Assembly: GCF_030816715.1 (NCBI RefSeq)
Contig: NZ_JAUSYH010000001.1
Coordinates: 7,874,001 to 7,938,000 of the forward strand
Length of the DNA: 64,000 nt
Direction: 5' to 3'
From: Streptomyces achromogenes
GTDB lineage: Bacteria > Actinomycetota > Actinomycetes > Streptomycetales > Streptomycetaceae
In this document: positions 1 to 8,199 of the stretch, in pieces
Position numbering within the stretch: the stretch's first letter is position 1
Layout: each line of letters begins with the position of its first letter
Position numbers and translations under genes: made by a program
Notes under the pieces: model-generated
The model's input: only the letters and a program-made list of their open reading frames with translations
Told to the model about the DNA's origin: nothing
Database searches by the model: none

Positions 1-86
1 GAGGACGCTATATGAAAATGGTTCCCATGAGCAATTGGCGGGTGCCGGAGGCTGCCCGGCGGCGGCGCCTGGCTAGGGTGGGTGGC

Positions 87-578
87 GTGAACGAGAGCAG
101 CAGGCGGCCCCTCGCGGTGTTCGACCTGGACAACACCCTCGCCGACACGGCCCACCGGCAGCGGTTCCTGGAGCGCAGGCCGCGCGACTGGGACGCGTTC
201 TTCGCGGCCGCGCCGGACGATCCGCCGATCCCCGAAGGCGTCGCGCTGGCGCTGTCCAGCGCCGAGGAGTGCGAGGTCGTCTACCTCACCGGCCGGCCCG
301 AGCGCTGCCGGCGCGACACGCAGGAGTGGCTCGCCGCGCAGGGGTTGCCGAAGGGGCGCGTGCACATGCGGCGCAACGGCGACCGCCGGCCGGCCCGGCT
401 CGCCAAGCTGGAGATCCTGCGCGGGCTCGCCCGTGACCGGACCGTGCGTGTCCTGGTGGACGACGACGAGCTGGTCTGCGCCGACGCCGAACGGGCCGGG
501 TTCGCCGTCGTGCGGGCGCGCTGGACCGCTCCTTCGGCCGAGCTGGAACAGGCGCAGGAGGGTGAAGGCCGTACCTGA
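87..578 (+). CDS. HAD-superfamily phosphatase-like protein
   Basis: Small HAD fold protein of about 163 residues. Motif I is FDLDNTLAD with the nucleophile and acid aspartates at about residues 13 and 15; motif II is in YLTGRP; the acidic motif IV is LVDDDE near residue 128. There is no large cap insertion, so this is a stand-alone small phosphatase of the kind that often acts on phosphorylated nucleic-acid ends or small phosphometabolites; the substrate cannot be told. An ATG at 12 is also in frame but the first 25 residues from it are Arg-rich and unlike the family; the GTG at 87 puts motif I at the usual distance from the N terminus, so I prefer it. It ends 8 bp short of the convergent dodecin gene. 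Confidence 0.75.
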   Translation: MNESSRRPLAVFDLDNTLADTAHRQRFLERRPRDWDAFFAAAPDDPPIPEGVALALSSAEECEVVYLTGRPERCRRDTQEWLAAQGLPKGRVHMRRNGDRRPARLAKLEILRGLARDRTVRVLVDDDELVCADAERAGFAVVRARWTAPSAELEQAQEGEGRT

Positions 579-585
579 GCGCCGC

Positions 586-801
586 TCAGTCCGACTCGTC
601 CAGACGGAAGCCGACCTTCAGGCCCACCTGCCAGTGGGCGATGTCGCCGTCCTCGATCTGGCCGCGCACCTGGGTCACCTCGAACCAGTCCAGGTTGCGC
701 AGCGTCTGCGAGGCGCGGGCGAGCCCGTTGCGGACGGCCTGGTCGACGCCGTCCGGCGACGTGCCGACGATCTCCGTGACCCGGTAGGTGTGGTTCGACA
801 T
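586..801 (-). CDS. Dodecin family flavin-binding protein
   Basis: 71-residue protein starting MSNHTYRVTEIVG, the length and composition of bacterial dodecins, small proteins that form 12-subunit shells storing or buffering flavin (and in some actinobacteria coenzyme A). The conserved WFEV segment near residue 45, containing the Trp that stacks on the isoalloxazine ring, is present. The longer in-frame start at 846 adds 15 residues not seen in dodecins and is rejected. It lies tail-to-tail with the HAD gene and has no obvious partner gene. Confidence 0.88.
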   Translation of the reverse strand: MSNHTYRVTEIVGTSPDGVDQAVRNGLARASQTLRNLDWFEVTQVRGQIEDGDIAHWQVGLKVGFRLDESD

Positions 802-1031
802 CGGGGCTGCTCCTCTCGACCGTGACGGCATCGTCACGTGTGTCACGCGTCACTCCACCGTGCCCCAAGCTGCGGCGGAGCGCGAGACGTCGAGGCGGAC
901 GAGCGGGTTCCGGGCGCATCCCCTTGACCCGCCGCATTGGTCCATACCAAAATCCGGGACACCCGTTCGAGCGCCGCGCTCGTCCCCCATGTCGGGCCCC
1001 CGCCCTGTCCGCCAGACAGAACAGGACCCCC

Positions 1032-2297
1032 GTGCGACGTCGCCTCCTCGCCCTCCTCTGCGTGTCCGCCGCCCTTCTGACCTCCTGTGGGGTACTGCCC
1101 GGGACGGGGGGACCCGACCGGAGCACGGTCACGGTCTGGCTGATGAAGGACAGCGCCTCGCAGGAGTTCCTGGACCGGTTCACCGCGGACTTCGAACGCG
1201 GTCACCCCGACCTCGACCTCGACATCCGCGTCCAGGAGTGGACCGGCGTCGGCGACAAGGTGGAGGCCGCTCTGGAGTCCGAGTCCGACGACGGGAACGG
1301 GCCGGACGTCATCGAGGTGGGCAACACCCAGGTCCCGCGGTACGTCGTCGGGCGCGGGCTGCTCGACCTGACACTGGAGTCGGCGGCGAAGTGGGGGAGG
1401 GACGACTGGCTGCCCGGTCTCGCCGAACCCGGACAGCAGCGCTTCCACCAGTACGGCATCCCCTGGTACGCCGCCAACCGGGTGGTGATCTACCGCAAGG
1501 ACCTCTTCGAGCAGGCCGGCGTCACCGCCCTGCCCCGCACCCGCGCCGAGTGGCTCGCCGCCACCGGGAAGCTGAACGCGGCCGGCCGGCAGGGCATCTA
1601 CCTCGCCGGTCAGGACTGGTACACACTCTCCGGGTTCATCTGGGACGAGGGCGGCGACCTCGCAACCGAGGACGGCGGGCGCTGGCAGGGCGCCCTCGAC
1701 ACGAAGGCCGCCCTGCGCGGCATGGACTTCTACCGGCGCCTCCAGTCGCTCGGCCGGGGCCCGGTCGGCGCCGACGAGGAACATCCGCCCCAGGCGGGGG
1801 TGTTCGCCGCGGGCCGGGTGGCGCAGATCGTCGCCGTGCCCGGACTGGCCCGCGCCGTGCTGGAGCAGAACCCCGCCCTGGAGGGCGAGTTGGGCTTCTT
1901 CCCGGTGCCCGGCAAGAGCGCGGACCGGCCCGGCGCCGTCTTCACCGGCGGATCCGATCTCGTCGTCCCCCGCAACACCGACGTCCGCGAGGGCGCCGTC
2001 GCCGTCGTCGCCGCGCTGACCGGCGCCCGATGGGACACCGAGCTGGCCCGCACCATGGACTACGTGCCCAACAAGGCCAAGCTGGCCGGAGCCGTCGCCG
2101 GGGAGGAGGGCGCCGCGGCCATGGCGGCGGGGGCCGCGCAGGGCCGCGCGACCCCCAGCACACCCGAGTGGGCCGCCGTCGAGGCCGACAACCCGATCAA
2201 GGGCTGCATGACGAAGGTGCTCACCGGCGCCGACCCGGCGACCGAGGCCCGCCGCGCCGCCCGCGAGATCACCCGGGCGCTGACGGTGACCTCCTGA
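1032..2297 (+). CDS. Extracellular sugar-binding lipoprotein of an ABC transporter
   Basis: About 421 residues from the GTG at 1032. The N terminus is RRRLLA, a hydrophobic stretch, and the lipobox LLTSC, so the protein is a lipid-anchored exported protein with Cys at about residue 19. The rest matches the family 1 solute-binding fold of carbohydrate ABC importers (VWLMKDSASQ, DVIEVGNT near the N lobe; WDEGGD and FTGGSDL in the middle). No permease or ATPase genes lie next to it, so it is an orphan or works with components encoded elsewhere. Residues before the GTG (ORF opens at 822) are Arg/Pro-rich and do not look like coding sequence. Confidence 0.85.
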   Translation: MRRRLLALLCVSAALLTSCGVLPGTGGPDRSTVTVWLMKDSASQEFLDRFTADFERGHPDLDLDIRVQEWTGVGDKVEAALESESDDGNGPDVIEVGNTQVPRYVVGRGLLDLTLESAAKWGRDDWLPGLAEPGQQRFHQYGIPWYAANRVVIYRKDLFEQAGVTALPRTRAEWLAATGKLNAAGRQGIYLAGQDWYTLSGFIWDEGGDLATEDGGRWQGALDTKAALRGMDFYRRLQSLGRGPVGADEEHPPQAGVFAAGRVAQIVAVPGLARAVLEQNPALEGELGFFPVPGKSADRPGAVFTGGSDLVVPRNTDVREGAVAVVAALTGARWDTELARTMDYVPNKAKLAGAVAGEEGAAAMAAGAAQGRATPSTPEWAAVEADNPIKGCMTKVLTGADPATEARRAAREITRALTVTS

Positions 2298-2337
2298 CGG
2301 CGTCCCCGCGCCGTCCCTCGCGCCACCTCGCCGACAT

Positions 2338-2392
2338 CCCGGTGACGGCTCCTCGCGTTCCTCGGCGATGCCGCGCGGGGACCGTCACCGGG
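2338..2392. terminator. Stem-loop between convergent genes
   Basis: An 11-bp perfect inverted repeat (CCCGGTGACGG at 2338-2348 and its complement at 2382-2392) with a 33-nt loop lies between the stop of the binding protein and the stop of the convergent decarboxylase, whose stop codon it overlaps. It could terminate transcription from either side. No U-tract, as usual in this GC range. Confidence 0.4.
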
Positions 2393-3815
2393 CGTCCGCG
2401 GCCGGCGGCGGACCCGGCCGGACGAGCCCGCCGAGCGTGTGGAGGACCTCGATCACCTCGTCCGCACGGGTGTCGGGGTTCACGAAGGCCATGCGCAGGA
2501 CCGTCCTGCCGTTCCACCGGGTCGGCACGCACAGCGTGGCGCCCGTTCGGGCGGCCCGCGCGGACCACGCCGCGTAGTCCTGCGCGCTCCATCCCGGCCG
2601 TTCGAAGAGGACGACGGACAACTCGGGTTCGGCCACCAGACGCAGGTGGTCACTGGCCCGGACGGCGTCGGCGACCTGCCGGCTGGTGGTCAGCGTCCGC
2701 TCCACGGCCGTCGCGTAACGGTCGGTGCCGTGGACGGCCAGGCTGAACCAGAACGGCAGGCCACGGGCGCGGCGGCTGAGGTGGAGCGCCAGGTCCGACG
2801 GGTTGTGGGCATCGCGGTCGATGGCGTCGAGGTAGTGCGCCGACTGACTGTGCGCGGCCCGTGCCGGTGCGGGGTCGCGGTAGAGCAGCGCGCAGCAGTC
2901 GTACGGTGCGAACAGCCACTTGTGGGGATCGACGATGAAGCTGTCGGCGCGTTCGATGCCGGTGTAGCGGTGACGCACGCTGGCAGCGGCCAGGCCGGCT
3001 CCGCCGTAGGCGCCGTCGACGTGCAGCCACACGCCGTGGCGTTCACAGGCGTCGGCGATGGTGTCGAGCTCGTCGACCAGGCCCGCGTTCGTGGTTCCCG
3101 CGGTCGCCGCGACGGCGAACACCCCGTCGGTGGCGTCGAGGACGGCGTTCACGGCGGCTCCGGTGAGGTGTCCGTGCCGGTCCACGGGCGCGGTGACCAC
3201 CTCCACGTCCATGGCGCGCGCCGCGGACCGGATCGAGGAGTGCGCGCTGTCGGCGCACACGATCTTCCAGCCCCCCGCCGGGCGGGGCCGCTCCGCGGCG
3301 GCGGCCCGGGCCGCGACGAGGGCGGAGAGGTTGCCCATGGTGCCGCCGCTGACGAAGCATCCCGCCGCGGTGGCGGGCCAGCCGAGCAGCCGGGTGAGCC
3401 ACGCGAGCGCCTCGTTCTCGGCGTGGATGGCCCCGGCCCCGGCCTCCCAGGTTCCCGCGAAGATGTTCGCCGCACCGGTGACGGCTTCGAAGGCGAGCGC
3501 GGCCCGGGTGGGGGCCGCGGGGATGTAGGCCAGGTTCGTCGGCCCGTTCTGGGCGCGGGTGGCGGGCGCCAGGACGCGGTCGAACAGGCCGAGCGCGGCG
3601 GCGGCGCCGATACCGGGGGCGGTGACGGTGCTGCCTGCGGCTTCGGCCAGGTCGGCCGCGGGGCGGGCGCCCGCCACCGGATCCGGGTCCTGCCTCAGAC
3701 GCTGCCAGGCGTACTGCACGGCAACCGAGACCACCTCGTCCTCGTCGCCCCACACCCGGCCCTCGGCAGGGGGGACGCTCTTCACTGACATGCCATCGCA
3801 TGGTGCTTTCTGCAT
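2385..3815 (-). CDS. PLP-dependent group II decarboxylase (amino-acid decarboxylase)
   Basis: 476 residues of the glutamate/aromatic-L-amino-acid/diaminobutyrate decarboxylase family. The PLP lysine is in DPHKW, preceded at the right distance by the HVDGAYGG motif whose Asp contacts the pyridine nitrogen, and by the CFVSGGTMGNL phosphate/PLP loop. Substrate is not evident; aromatic amino acids, diaminobutyrate or ornithine are all possible. A second in-frame ATG at 3791 (MSVKSV) is a plausible alternative start. It is transcribed divergently from an Lrp-type regulator with a strong palindrome between them, so the pair is probably an amino-acid-responsive decarboxylase and its regulator. Confidence 0.85.
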   Translation of the reverse strand: MQKAPCDGMSVKSVPPAEGRVWGDEDEVVSVAVQYAWQRLRQDPDPVAGARPAADLAEAAGSTVTAPGIGAAAALGLFDRVLAPATRAQNGPTNLAYIPAAPTRAALAFEAVTGAANIFAGTWEAGAGAIHAENEALAWLTRLLGWPATAAGCFVSGGTMGNLSALVAARAAAAERPRPAGGWKIVCADSAHSSIRSAARAMDVEVVTAPVDRHGHLTGAAVNAVLDATDGVFAVAATAGTTNAGLVDELDTIADACERHGVWLHVDGAYGGAGLAAASVRHRYTGIERADSFIVDPHKWLFAPYDCCALLYRDPAPARAAHSQSAHYLDAIDRDAHNPSDLALHLSRRARGLPFWFSLAVHGTDRYATAVERTLTTSRQVADAVRASDHLRLVAEPELSVVLFERPGWSAQDYAAWSARAARTGATLCVPTRWNGRTVLRMAFVNPDTRADEVIEVLHTLGGLVRPGPPPAADAR

Positions 3816-3864
3816 GGCGGAAACCTAGAAACAGCCATCAGTATGCGCAATATGCGTCCAATAT

Positions 3865-3883
3865 CTTGAGCATTATGCTCAAG
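3865..3883. promoter_or_regulatory. 19-bp palindrome, probable Lrp/AsnC operator
   Basis: A perfect inverted repeat of two 9-nt arms (CTTGAGCAT and ATGCTCAAG) around a single T lies in the divergent region between the decarboxylase and the Lrp-type gene, 34 bp upstream of the regulator start. Just beside it, at 3842-3857, TATGCG occurs twice 9 bp apart. The AT-rich core and symmetry resemble Lrp-family binding sites, so autoregulation and control of the decarboxylase are the simplest reading. Confidence 0.6.
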
Positions 3884-3916
3884 GTCGATCCCGTGTGCCG
3901 TGGCATACTGGGCATC

Positions 3917-4387
3917 ATGCGAAACGTGGACGCCGTCGACGCCCGCATCCTCCTCGCGCTCGACGCAGACCCGCAGGCGACCACCGTCGCCCTGGCCGAC
4001 CGGCTCGGCCTCGCCCGCAACACGGTCCAGAGCCGGCTGAGGAGGCTCGAGGAAAGCGGCCACCTCAAGGAACCCAGCCGCCGCGTCGACCCGGCCGCCC
4101 TGGGCTACCCCCTGCTGGCCCTGATCACCCTGTCCATCAGCCAGAGAGTGGGAGAGCCCACCCGCGAGGGCATCCTGCGCATCCCCGAGGTCGTCGAACT
4201 CCTCGTCACCACCGGCGACGCGGACCTCCTCGCCCGGGTCGTCGCCCGTGACACGACAGACCTCCACCGCATCACCAACCACCTCCTCGAAGTCCCCGGC
4301 GTCGTCCGCTCCAACACCACCATCGTGCTGATGGAACTGCAGCCCCTCAGCGTGCGCCCGCTCCTGCAACGCCACACCGGCCCCTGA
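3917..4387 (+). CDS. Lrp/AsnC-family transcriptional regulator
   Basis: 156 residues from the ATG at 3917. Begins RNVDAVDARILLALD, the classic Lrp entry helix, followed by the DNA-binding helix-turn-helix (VALADRLGLARNTVQSRLRRLE, about residues 24-45) and a C-terminal ligand-binding RAM domain (LLVTTGDADLLARVV). Upstream codons back to 3800 overlap the decarboxylase start and the operator and are not part of the protein. Divergent to the decarboxylase; the regulator probably senses the amino acid or amine the enzyme handles, which is inference. Confidence 0.9.
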   Translation: MRNVDAVDARILLALDADPQATTVALADRLGLARNTVQSRLRRLEESGHLKEPSRRVDPAALGYPLLALITLSISQRVGEPTREGILRIPEVVELLVTTGDADLLARVVARDTTDLHRITNHLLEVPGVVRSNTTIVLMELQPLSVRPLLQRHTGP

Positions 4388-4527
4388 TGCCCGCCGGGGC
4401 CGGTGACCCCGACGGGGCCGCCCGGGCGCCCTTCCGGCGCGCGGAACGTCACCACGAGGCAGGCGGATGCGCAGCCCGCGGACACCCCCGGTTCCGGGCC
4501 TGGGACGCACTCGGCGTCTCTGGACAC

Positions 4528-4564
4528 TTGACAGGAGAAGCGCGGCAACACCTGAATATGTGTT
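4528..4564 (+). promoter_or_regulatory. Putative promoter with overlapping inverted repeat
   Basis: A consensus-like TTGACA (-35) at 4528-4533 is followed 18-19 bp later by CTGAATAT, which could act as -10. The -10 is flanked by inverted arms AACAC (4547-4551) and GTGTT (4560-4564). This sits 58 bp upstream of the second Lrp gene, so a protein bound to the repeat would cover its promoter. Sequence pattern only. Confidence 0.45.
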
Positions 4565-4621
4565 CAGCGGCACCACCGAACCGGTGATGAACTGCCGAAA
4601 TCGACGGCCGGGGAGGACAAG

Positions 4622-5122
4622 GTGTCCGAGGGAGACTCGCCGCCGACGGCAGCGGCCGGACGCACCGCCGTCCCGCTCGACGACATCGACCGGCAGATCC
4701 TCGGCCGGCTCCTCGAGGACGGCCGGATCTCGGTCCGCTCACTCGCCGAGCAGGTGCACATCTCCCGGGCCAACGCCTACACCCGCATCGGCCGGCTCGT
4801 GGCCGAGGACGTCATCACGGGCTTCACCGCGCAGCTCGACGCCCAGCGAGCGGGCCTCGGCACGAGCGCATACGTCACGATGAGCATCGAGCAGAACGCC
4901 TGGCGTGACATCTCCCGCGAACTGCGCCGCATCCCCTACGTGGAGCATGTCGCCCTCGTCACCGGCGACTTCGACGTCCTGGTGCTGGTGCGCGCCCCGG
5001 ACAACCTGGCCCTGCGCAAGGTCGTGCTGGAGAGCGTCCAGGCGGTGCCGGGTGTGCGCTCCACCCGTACCTGGCTGGTCTTCGACGAGGTGCGGGGGCG
5101 CGGCGCCACCTGGACGGACTGA
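4622..5122 (+). CDS. Lrp/AsnC-family transcriptional regulator (second copy)
   Basis: 166 residues, GTG start after GGGGAGGACAAG. A 15-residue Ala/Thr-rich leader precedes the Lrp core: DDIDRQILGRLLEDG, then HTH residues VRSLAEQVHISRANAYTRI, then the RAM domain with VTGDFDVLVLVRA. It resembles the Streptomyces BkdR-like subgroup that controls branched-chain keto-acid metabolism, but that is only an impression. The next gene (minus strand, PaaN-like) ends 42 bp away, tail to tail. Confidence 0.9.
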   Translation: MSEGDSPPTAAAGRTAVPLDDIDRQILGRLLEDGRISVRSLAEQVHISRANAYTRIGRLVAEDVITGFTAQLDAQRAGLGTSAYVTMSIEQNAWRDISRELRRIPYVEHVALVTGDFDVLVLVRAPDNLALRKVVLESVQAVPGVRSTRTWLVFDEVRGRGATWTD

Positions 5123-5164
5123 GGACCGGCGGCTTCACCGGTCCGCCGGCTCCGCGGCGGCCTT

Positions 5165-6868
5165 TCACCGGTCCACCAGCTCGGCTGCCGCCCCGGCGCG
5201 CCGCGCAGGCGCCGGGACGGGAGCCGTCGGCGTGGCGTGCCGGCGTGAGCGCACCACGCGGAACCGCCCGGTGACGAAGTGGGCTCCCCCGCCCGGCAGA
5301 TCCGCGAGAGCCGAGGACGGGTCGGCCGGCAGATCGTCCAGGTTCTCCACCAGTGGGACCCCGGCGTCGAGCGCCGCAGTCTCGGCCGCCGCGAGGACCA
5401 GCGTGTCGGTGGAGTGCACCGAGGCGTAGAGCGCGCCGTGCCGCGCCACCGTACGGCGCAGGAGCGCCAGGCTGTGCGAGGTGGACTCGGTGCCGACCAG
5501 GAAGGAGACCGGTCCGGGCCACTCCCGCGTGTAGACCTGTTCGTCGGAGGCGCGCAGCCGCACCAGCAGCGGACTGAGCAGCTCGGCGCCCGGATGGCGC
5601 GGATGGGGCACCGGGCCGGAGGCGTGCACGACCGGGCCGTACCGTGCGGCCTCGGTCATCGCGGCGCGTACCTCGTCGGCGGTGGTCGCACCCAGCACCC
5701 CCGCCGCGCGCACCGGGTGTCCGAGCAGCCGGTCCACGGCGTCACCGAGGTCGGTCCCCAGGTCACGCAGTGTCTTGGGGCCCTCGTCGGTGTCGAACCC
5801 GTGCTCCGGCACCAGGATGTTCTGCGGTGTGGTGCGCACCGTCCCGTTGCACAGGCAGGAGGAGAGGGCGAGCCCCCGGACCAGGCCGGGGTAGTCGTCG
5901 GTCGAGTCCACGACCACGGTGTTCAGCCCGGTCCGGTTGGCGAACACGGTGGCCTGCGCGGCGTGCCGCTCCAGCCAGTCCGCGACGCGCGCGGAGCCCG
6001 TGAAGTCGACGATCCGTACGGCCGGGTCGGTGGCCAGCCGCAGGTGCGCCCGCCGTCCCGGCTCCGACACGGCGAGGGTCACCAGGTTCGGGTCGTGACC
6101 GGCCTCCTCCAGCACCTGCCGGGCGACGCGCACGGTGATCGCCAGCGGCAGCACCGAGCGCGGATGCGGGGCGACGACGACGGGATTGCCGGTGACCAGG
6201 CTGGCGAACAGGCCCGGGTAGCCGTTCCAGAGCGGGAAGTCGGGACAGCCGATGAGCAGCGACACACCGCGGGGCACCAGGGTGCAGGTACCCCGCAGGG
6301 CGAGCGGTGGCCCACCGCGTCGTCCCGCGCTCTCCCAGTGCAGGCCGGACGGAACCCGCTCGGACTCGGCGAAGGCCTGGGCCACCACCTCGAGCGCACG
6401 GTCCTGCGCGCGTGGTCCGGCGGCGTGCAGTGCGGCCCGCAGCGGCTGACCGGTGGTGTGGTGCACCGCGAGGGCCAGTTCGTGACTGCGGGTGTTGAGC
6501 CGCCGCAGGATCTCCACGGCGAGCCCGGCACGCTGACCGGTCCCCGCGGCCCGCCATCCGGGCGCCGCCCGGGCGGCCGCCGCGACCAGCTCCGAGGGTT
6601 CACAGCGCGGATAGGCGATGGCCAGGCCGAGCCCGTACGGCGACGACTCCGTGCGCACCCGGGCGACTTCGCCGGGCTGCACCAGGTCGAAGGGCCGCCC
6701 CAGCAGCGAGCCGAACACCTTCCCCGCGGTGCGGGTCGACCGCATGCCCGCGTCGGCCGCGTCCTGGACGGTCGCCTCGGAGAAGGGACGGTGGCACTCA
6801 CCGGCGGCGAGGGCACGGACGACGCTGTGCAACAGCTCGCGGTGACGCTCGTAGGGGCCCGGGCGCAT
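5165..6868 (-). CDS. PaaN-like aldehyde dehydrogenase lacking the catalytic cysteine
   Basis: 567 residues. The length, the N-terminal region and the motifs LIGCPDFPLWNGYPGLFASL, the NAD-fold DFTGSARVADWLE, NTVVVDSTDDYPG and TTPQNILVP match PaaN, a ring-cleavage-type aldehyde dehydrogenase associated with phenylacetate degradation. In typical PaaN proteins the segment before TTPQN reads like SGQMC, with the nucleophilic Cys; here it is NGTVR, so residue 345 is Arg (CGC, 5834-5836). Two cysteines lie seven and five residues upstream (SSCLCN) but not at the nucleophile position. Either the enzyme is dead, has a new role, or uses a different nucleophile. It follows the aminotransferase remnant by 5 bp. 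Confidence 0.75.
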   Translation of the reverse strand: MRPGPYERHRELLHSVVRALAAGECHRPFSEATVQDAADAGMRSTRTAGKVFGSLLGRPFDLVQPGEVARVRTESSPYGLGLAIAYPRCEPSELVAAAARAAPGWRAAGTGQRAGLAVEILRRLNTRSHELALAVHHTTGQPLRAALHAAGPRAQDRALEVVAQAFAESERVPSGLHWESAGRRGGPPLALRGTCTLVPRGVSLLIGCPDFPLWNGYPGLFASLVTGNPVVVAPHPRSVLPLAITVRVARQVLEEAGHDPNLVTLAVSEPGRRAHLRLATDPAVRIVDFTGSARVADWLERHAAQATVFANRTGLNTVVVDSTDDYPGLVRGLALSSCLCNGTVRTTPQNILVPEHGFDTDEGPKTLRDLGTDLGDAVDRLLGHPVRAAGVLGATTADEVRAAMTEAARYGPVVHASGPVPHPRHPGAELLSPLLVRLRASDEQVYTREWPGPVSFLVGTESTSHSLALLRRTVARHGALYASVHSTDTLVLAAAETAALDAGVPLVENLDDLPADPSSALADLPGGGAHFVTGRFRVVRSRRHATPTAPVPAPARRAGAAAELVDR

Positions 6869-6873
6869 GGCCG

Positions 6874-7050
6874 TCAGCCTCTCCGGCTCGCTGCGAGCGC
6901 CAGCAAGGCGTCGTTCTCCGCCGGCAGCCCGACCGTCACCCGGACGCGCTCGCCGGGGAACGGGCGGACGACGTCGGAGCGGGAGTCGGGCACATCGCGG
7001 CCCGGCACCTGGGCGGGCAGCTGGGACAGAGACGCACGGACACGCACCAT
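6874..7050 (-). pseudogene. Internally deleted HisC/Pat-type aminotransferase remnant
   Basis: A 58-codon open frame starting at the ATG at 7050. Its first part, VRASLSQLPAQVPGR, looks like the extreme N terminus of class I/II histidinol-phosphate or phenylalanine aminotransferases; its second part, ERVRVTVGLPAENDALLALAA, looks like their extreme C terminus. The roughly 300 residues that hold the PLP fold, including the lysine, are missing between residues of about 20 and 25, with the frame kept. Its stop lies 5 bp before the ATG of the PaaN-like gene, so it may still act as a translated leader for that gene. No other frame supplies the missing body. Confidence 0.7.
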
Positions 7051-7390
7051 GCTCGACTCGCTTCTGCAGCGCTGGGGCCCGGGGTCTCCCGTCGGGCGTT
7101 CGACAGGGAAATCGTGAAGACGGGAAGCCGATCGCTCAACTGTTTGGGCGATTTCGGCTACGGATCGCCGGAAAAGGGAGTTCCGCGCGGCAAACCGTCT
7201 CCCCGGAGAACCTCCGGGACCTCGGCCACGAGACGAACGGCACGCCGTCCGGGGCGTGACAGGCCATCCCCATGATCACGAAGCGGACACAGCGGCTTTC
7301 CGGCGTCCCCGCCGGGGCCGGCCCCCGGCAGACTGCTCGCCGCCCGCACCGTGGGAGGTCCGCGGGCCGGCCGTGACGAACGAGGAAACC
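7051..7390. other. Intergenic stretch, 340 bp
   Basis: Non-coding space between the divergent aminotransferase remnant and the lipoprotein gene. I see no convincing promoter, repeat or RNA structure except the GAGGAAACC ribosome binding site immediately before 7391. Short open frames here have no recognisable product. Confidence 0.5.
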
Positions 7391-8053
7391 ATGCACACCA
7401 ACCCGACCCGACTCCGCCGCGGGGCGTTGACGGCCTGCGCGGCGGTCCTCGCCCTGCTGACCGCCGGCTGCTCGAAGGCGTCCGAGACCACGCAGACCGG
7501 AGGTTGCCGTGCCGACGACGGATGGTCGGGACGGCAGAAGGCCGCCTGGTTGCGGGGCGCGGTCTCCTTCCGGACGGTCGAGGGCACTGCCGCGTCGGAC
7601 GCGAGGACGTCGGTCGTCGTGGGCGCACCGCGGTCGGCCGACGCCCGGCGGCTGTGTCGTCCGCTCGACGTGCAGGTCGAGTTCTGGACCCTCACGACCA
7701 CGACCGCGACGACGCGGACCGAGTCGTCGTCCGTCAGGCGCTACCACCTGTTTGCGGACGGTGGCAGAACCCGGACCGTCGGCTTCCCCGGTGATCTTCC
7801 CGCCGGGCGGGACGGTGTCTGCGTCGGGGTGCTCGCGGCCGTGTACGCGGGTGAACCCCTGACCGAACGAGAACTGCCCCGGGTGACACCGGGCCCGTCG
7901 GCCGACGAGCACACGCCGGTACGGTTCGCCACGGACCGGGTCGGCGCGTACCGGCTGTTCCCGCCGCCCGATCCCGCGCGGTGCGCCCCGAGCCGGCCCA
8001 ACGCCGGCCCCCCGCCCACCGGGGAGCCGGGCTGGGACCCCTTCCATCCGTGA
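7391..8053 (+). CDS. Small secreted lipoprotein, function unknown
   Basis: 220 residues from the ATG at 7391, which has a GAGGA ribosome binding site 6 bp upstream. The N terminus has three Arg, a hydrophobic segment and the lipobox LLTAGC, so it is predicted to be lipid-anchored outside the membrane. The mature part has several further cysteines (GGC, RRLC, GVC, RC) that could form disulfides, and a Pro-rich C terminus. I do not recognise the family. It is followed by a strong terminator. Confidence 0.7.
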   Translation: MHTNPTRLRRGALTACAAVLALLTAGCSKASETTQTGGCRADDGWSGRQKAAWLRGAVSFRTVEGTAASDARTSVVVGAPRSADARRLCRPLDVQVEFWTLTTTTATTRTESSSVRRYHLFADGGRTRTVGFPGDLPAGRDGVCVGVLAAVYAGEPLTERELPRVTPGPSADEHTPVRFATDRVGAYRLFPPPDPARCAPSRPNAGPPPTGEPGWDPFHP

Positions 8054-8107
8054 CCGGCGGGCTGCGGGCAGGCGGCGGGCCCGCCGGGCCGCCGCCGACA
8101 GCCCGGA

Positions 8108-8142
8108 CGAGGGCGGGGCTCACGCCGTGAGCCCCGCCCTCG
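8108..8142. terminator. Bidirectional terminator hairpin
   Basis: Perfect 16-bp stem (arms 8108-8123 and 8127-8142) with a 3-nt loop, lying between the convergent lipoprotein gene and egtD. Confidence 0.8.
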
Positions 8143-8199
8143 CGGTGTCCCGCGCCCGGAGCGCTCCCCGGGATGTCCCGTGGGCGGGCGGCGGGCCGC

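Noticed and set aside
2439..3788. Long plus-strand open frame opposite the PLP decarboxylase
   Set aside because: Antisense shadow of a high-GC gene; Arg/Gly-rich, no motif, and the minus-strand product is a clear decarboxylase. The same reasoning excludes the many long frames opposite egtB, egtD, flotillin, cobL, cobN, hydrogenase large subunit and hypF.
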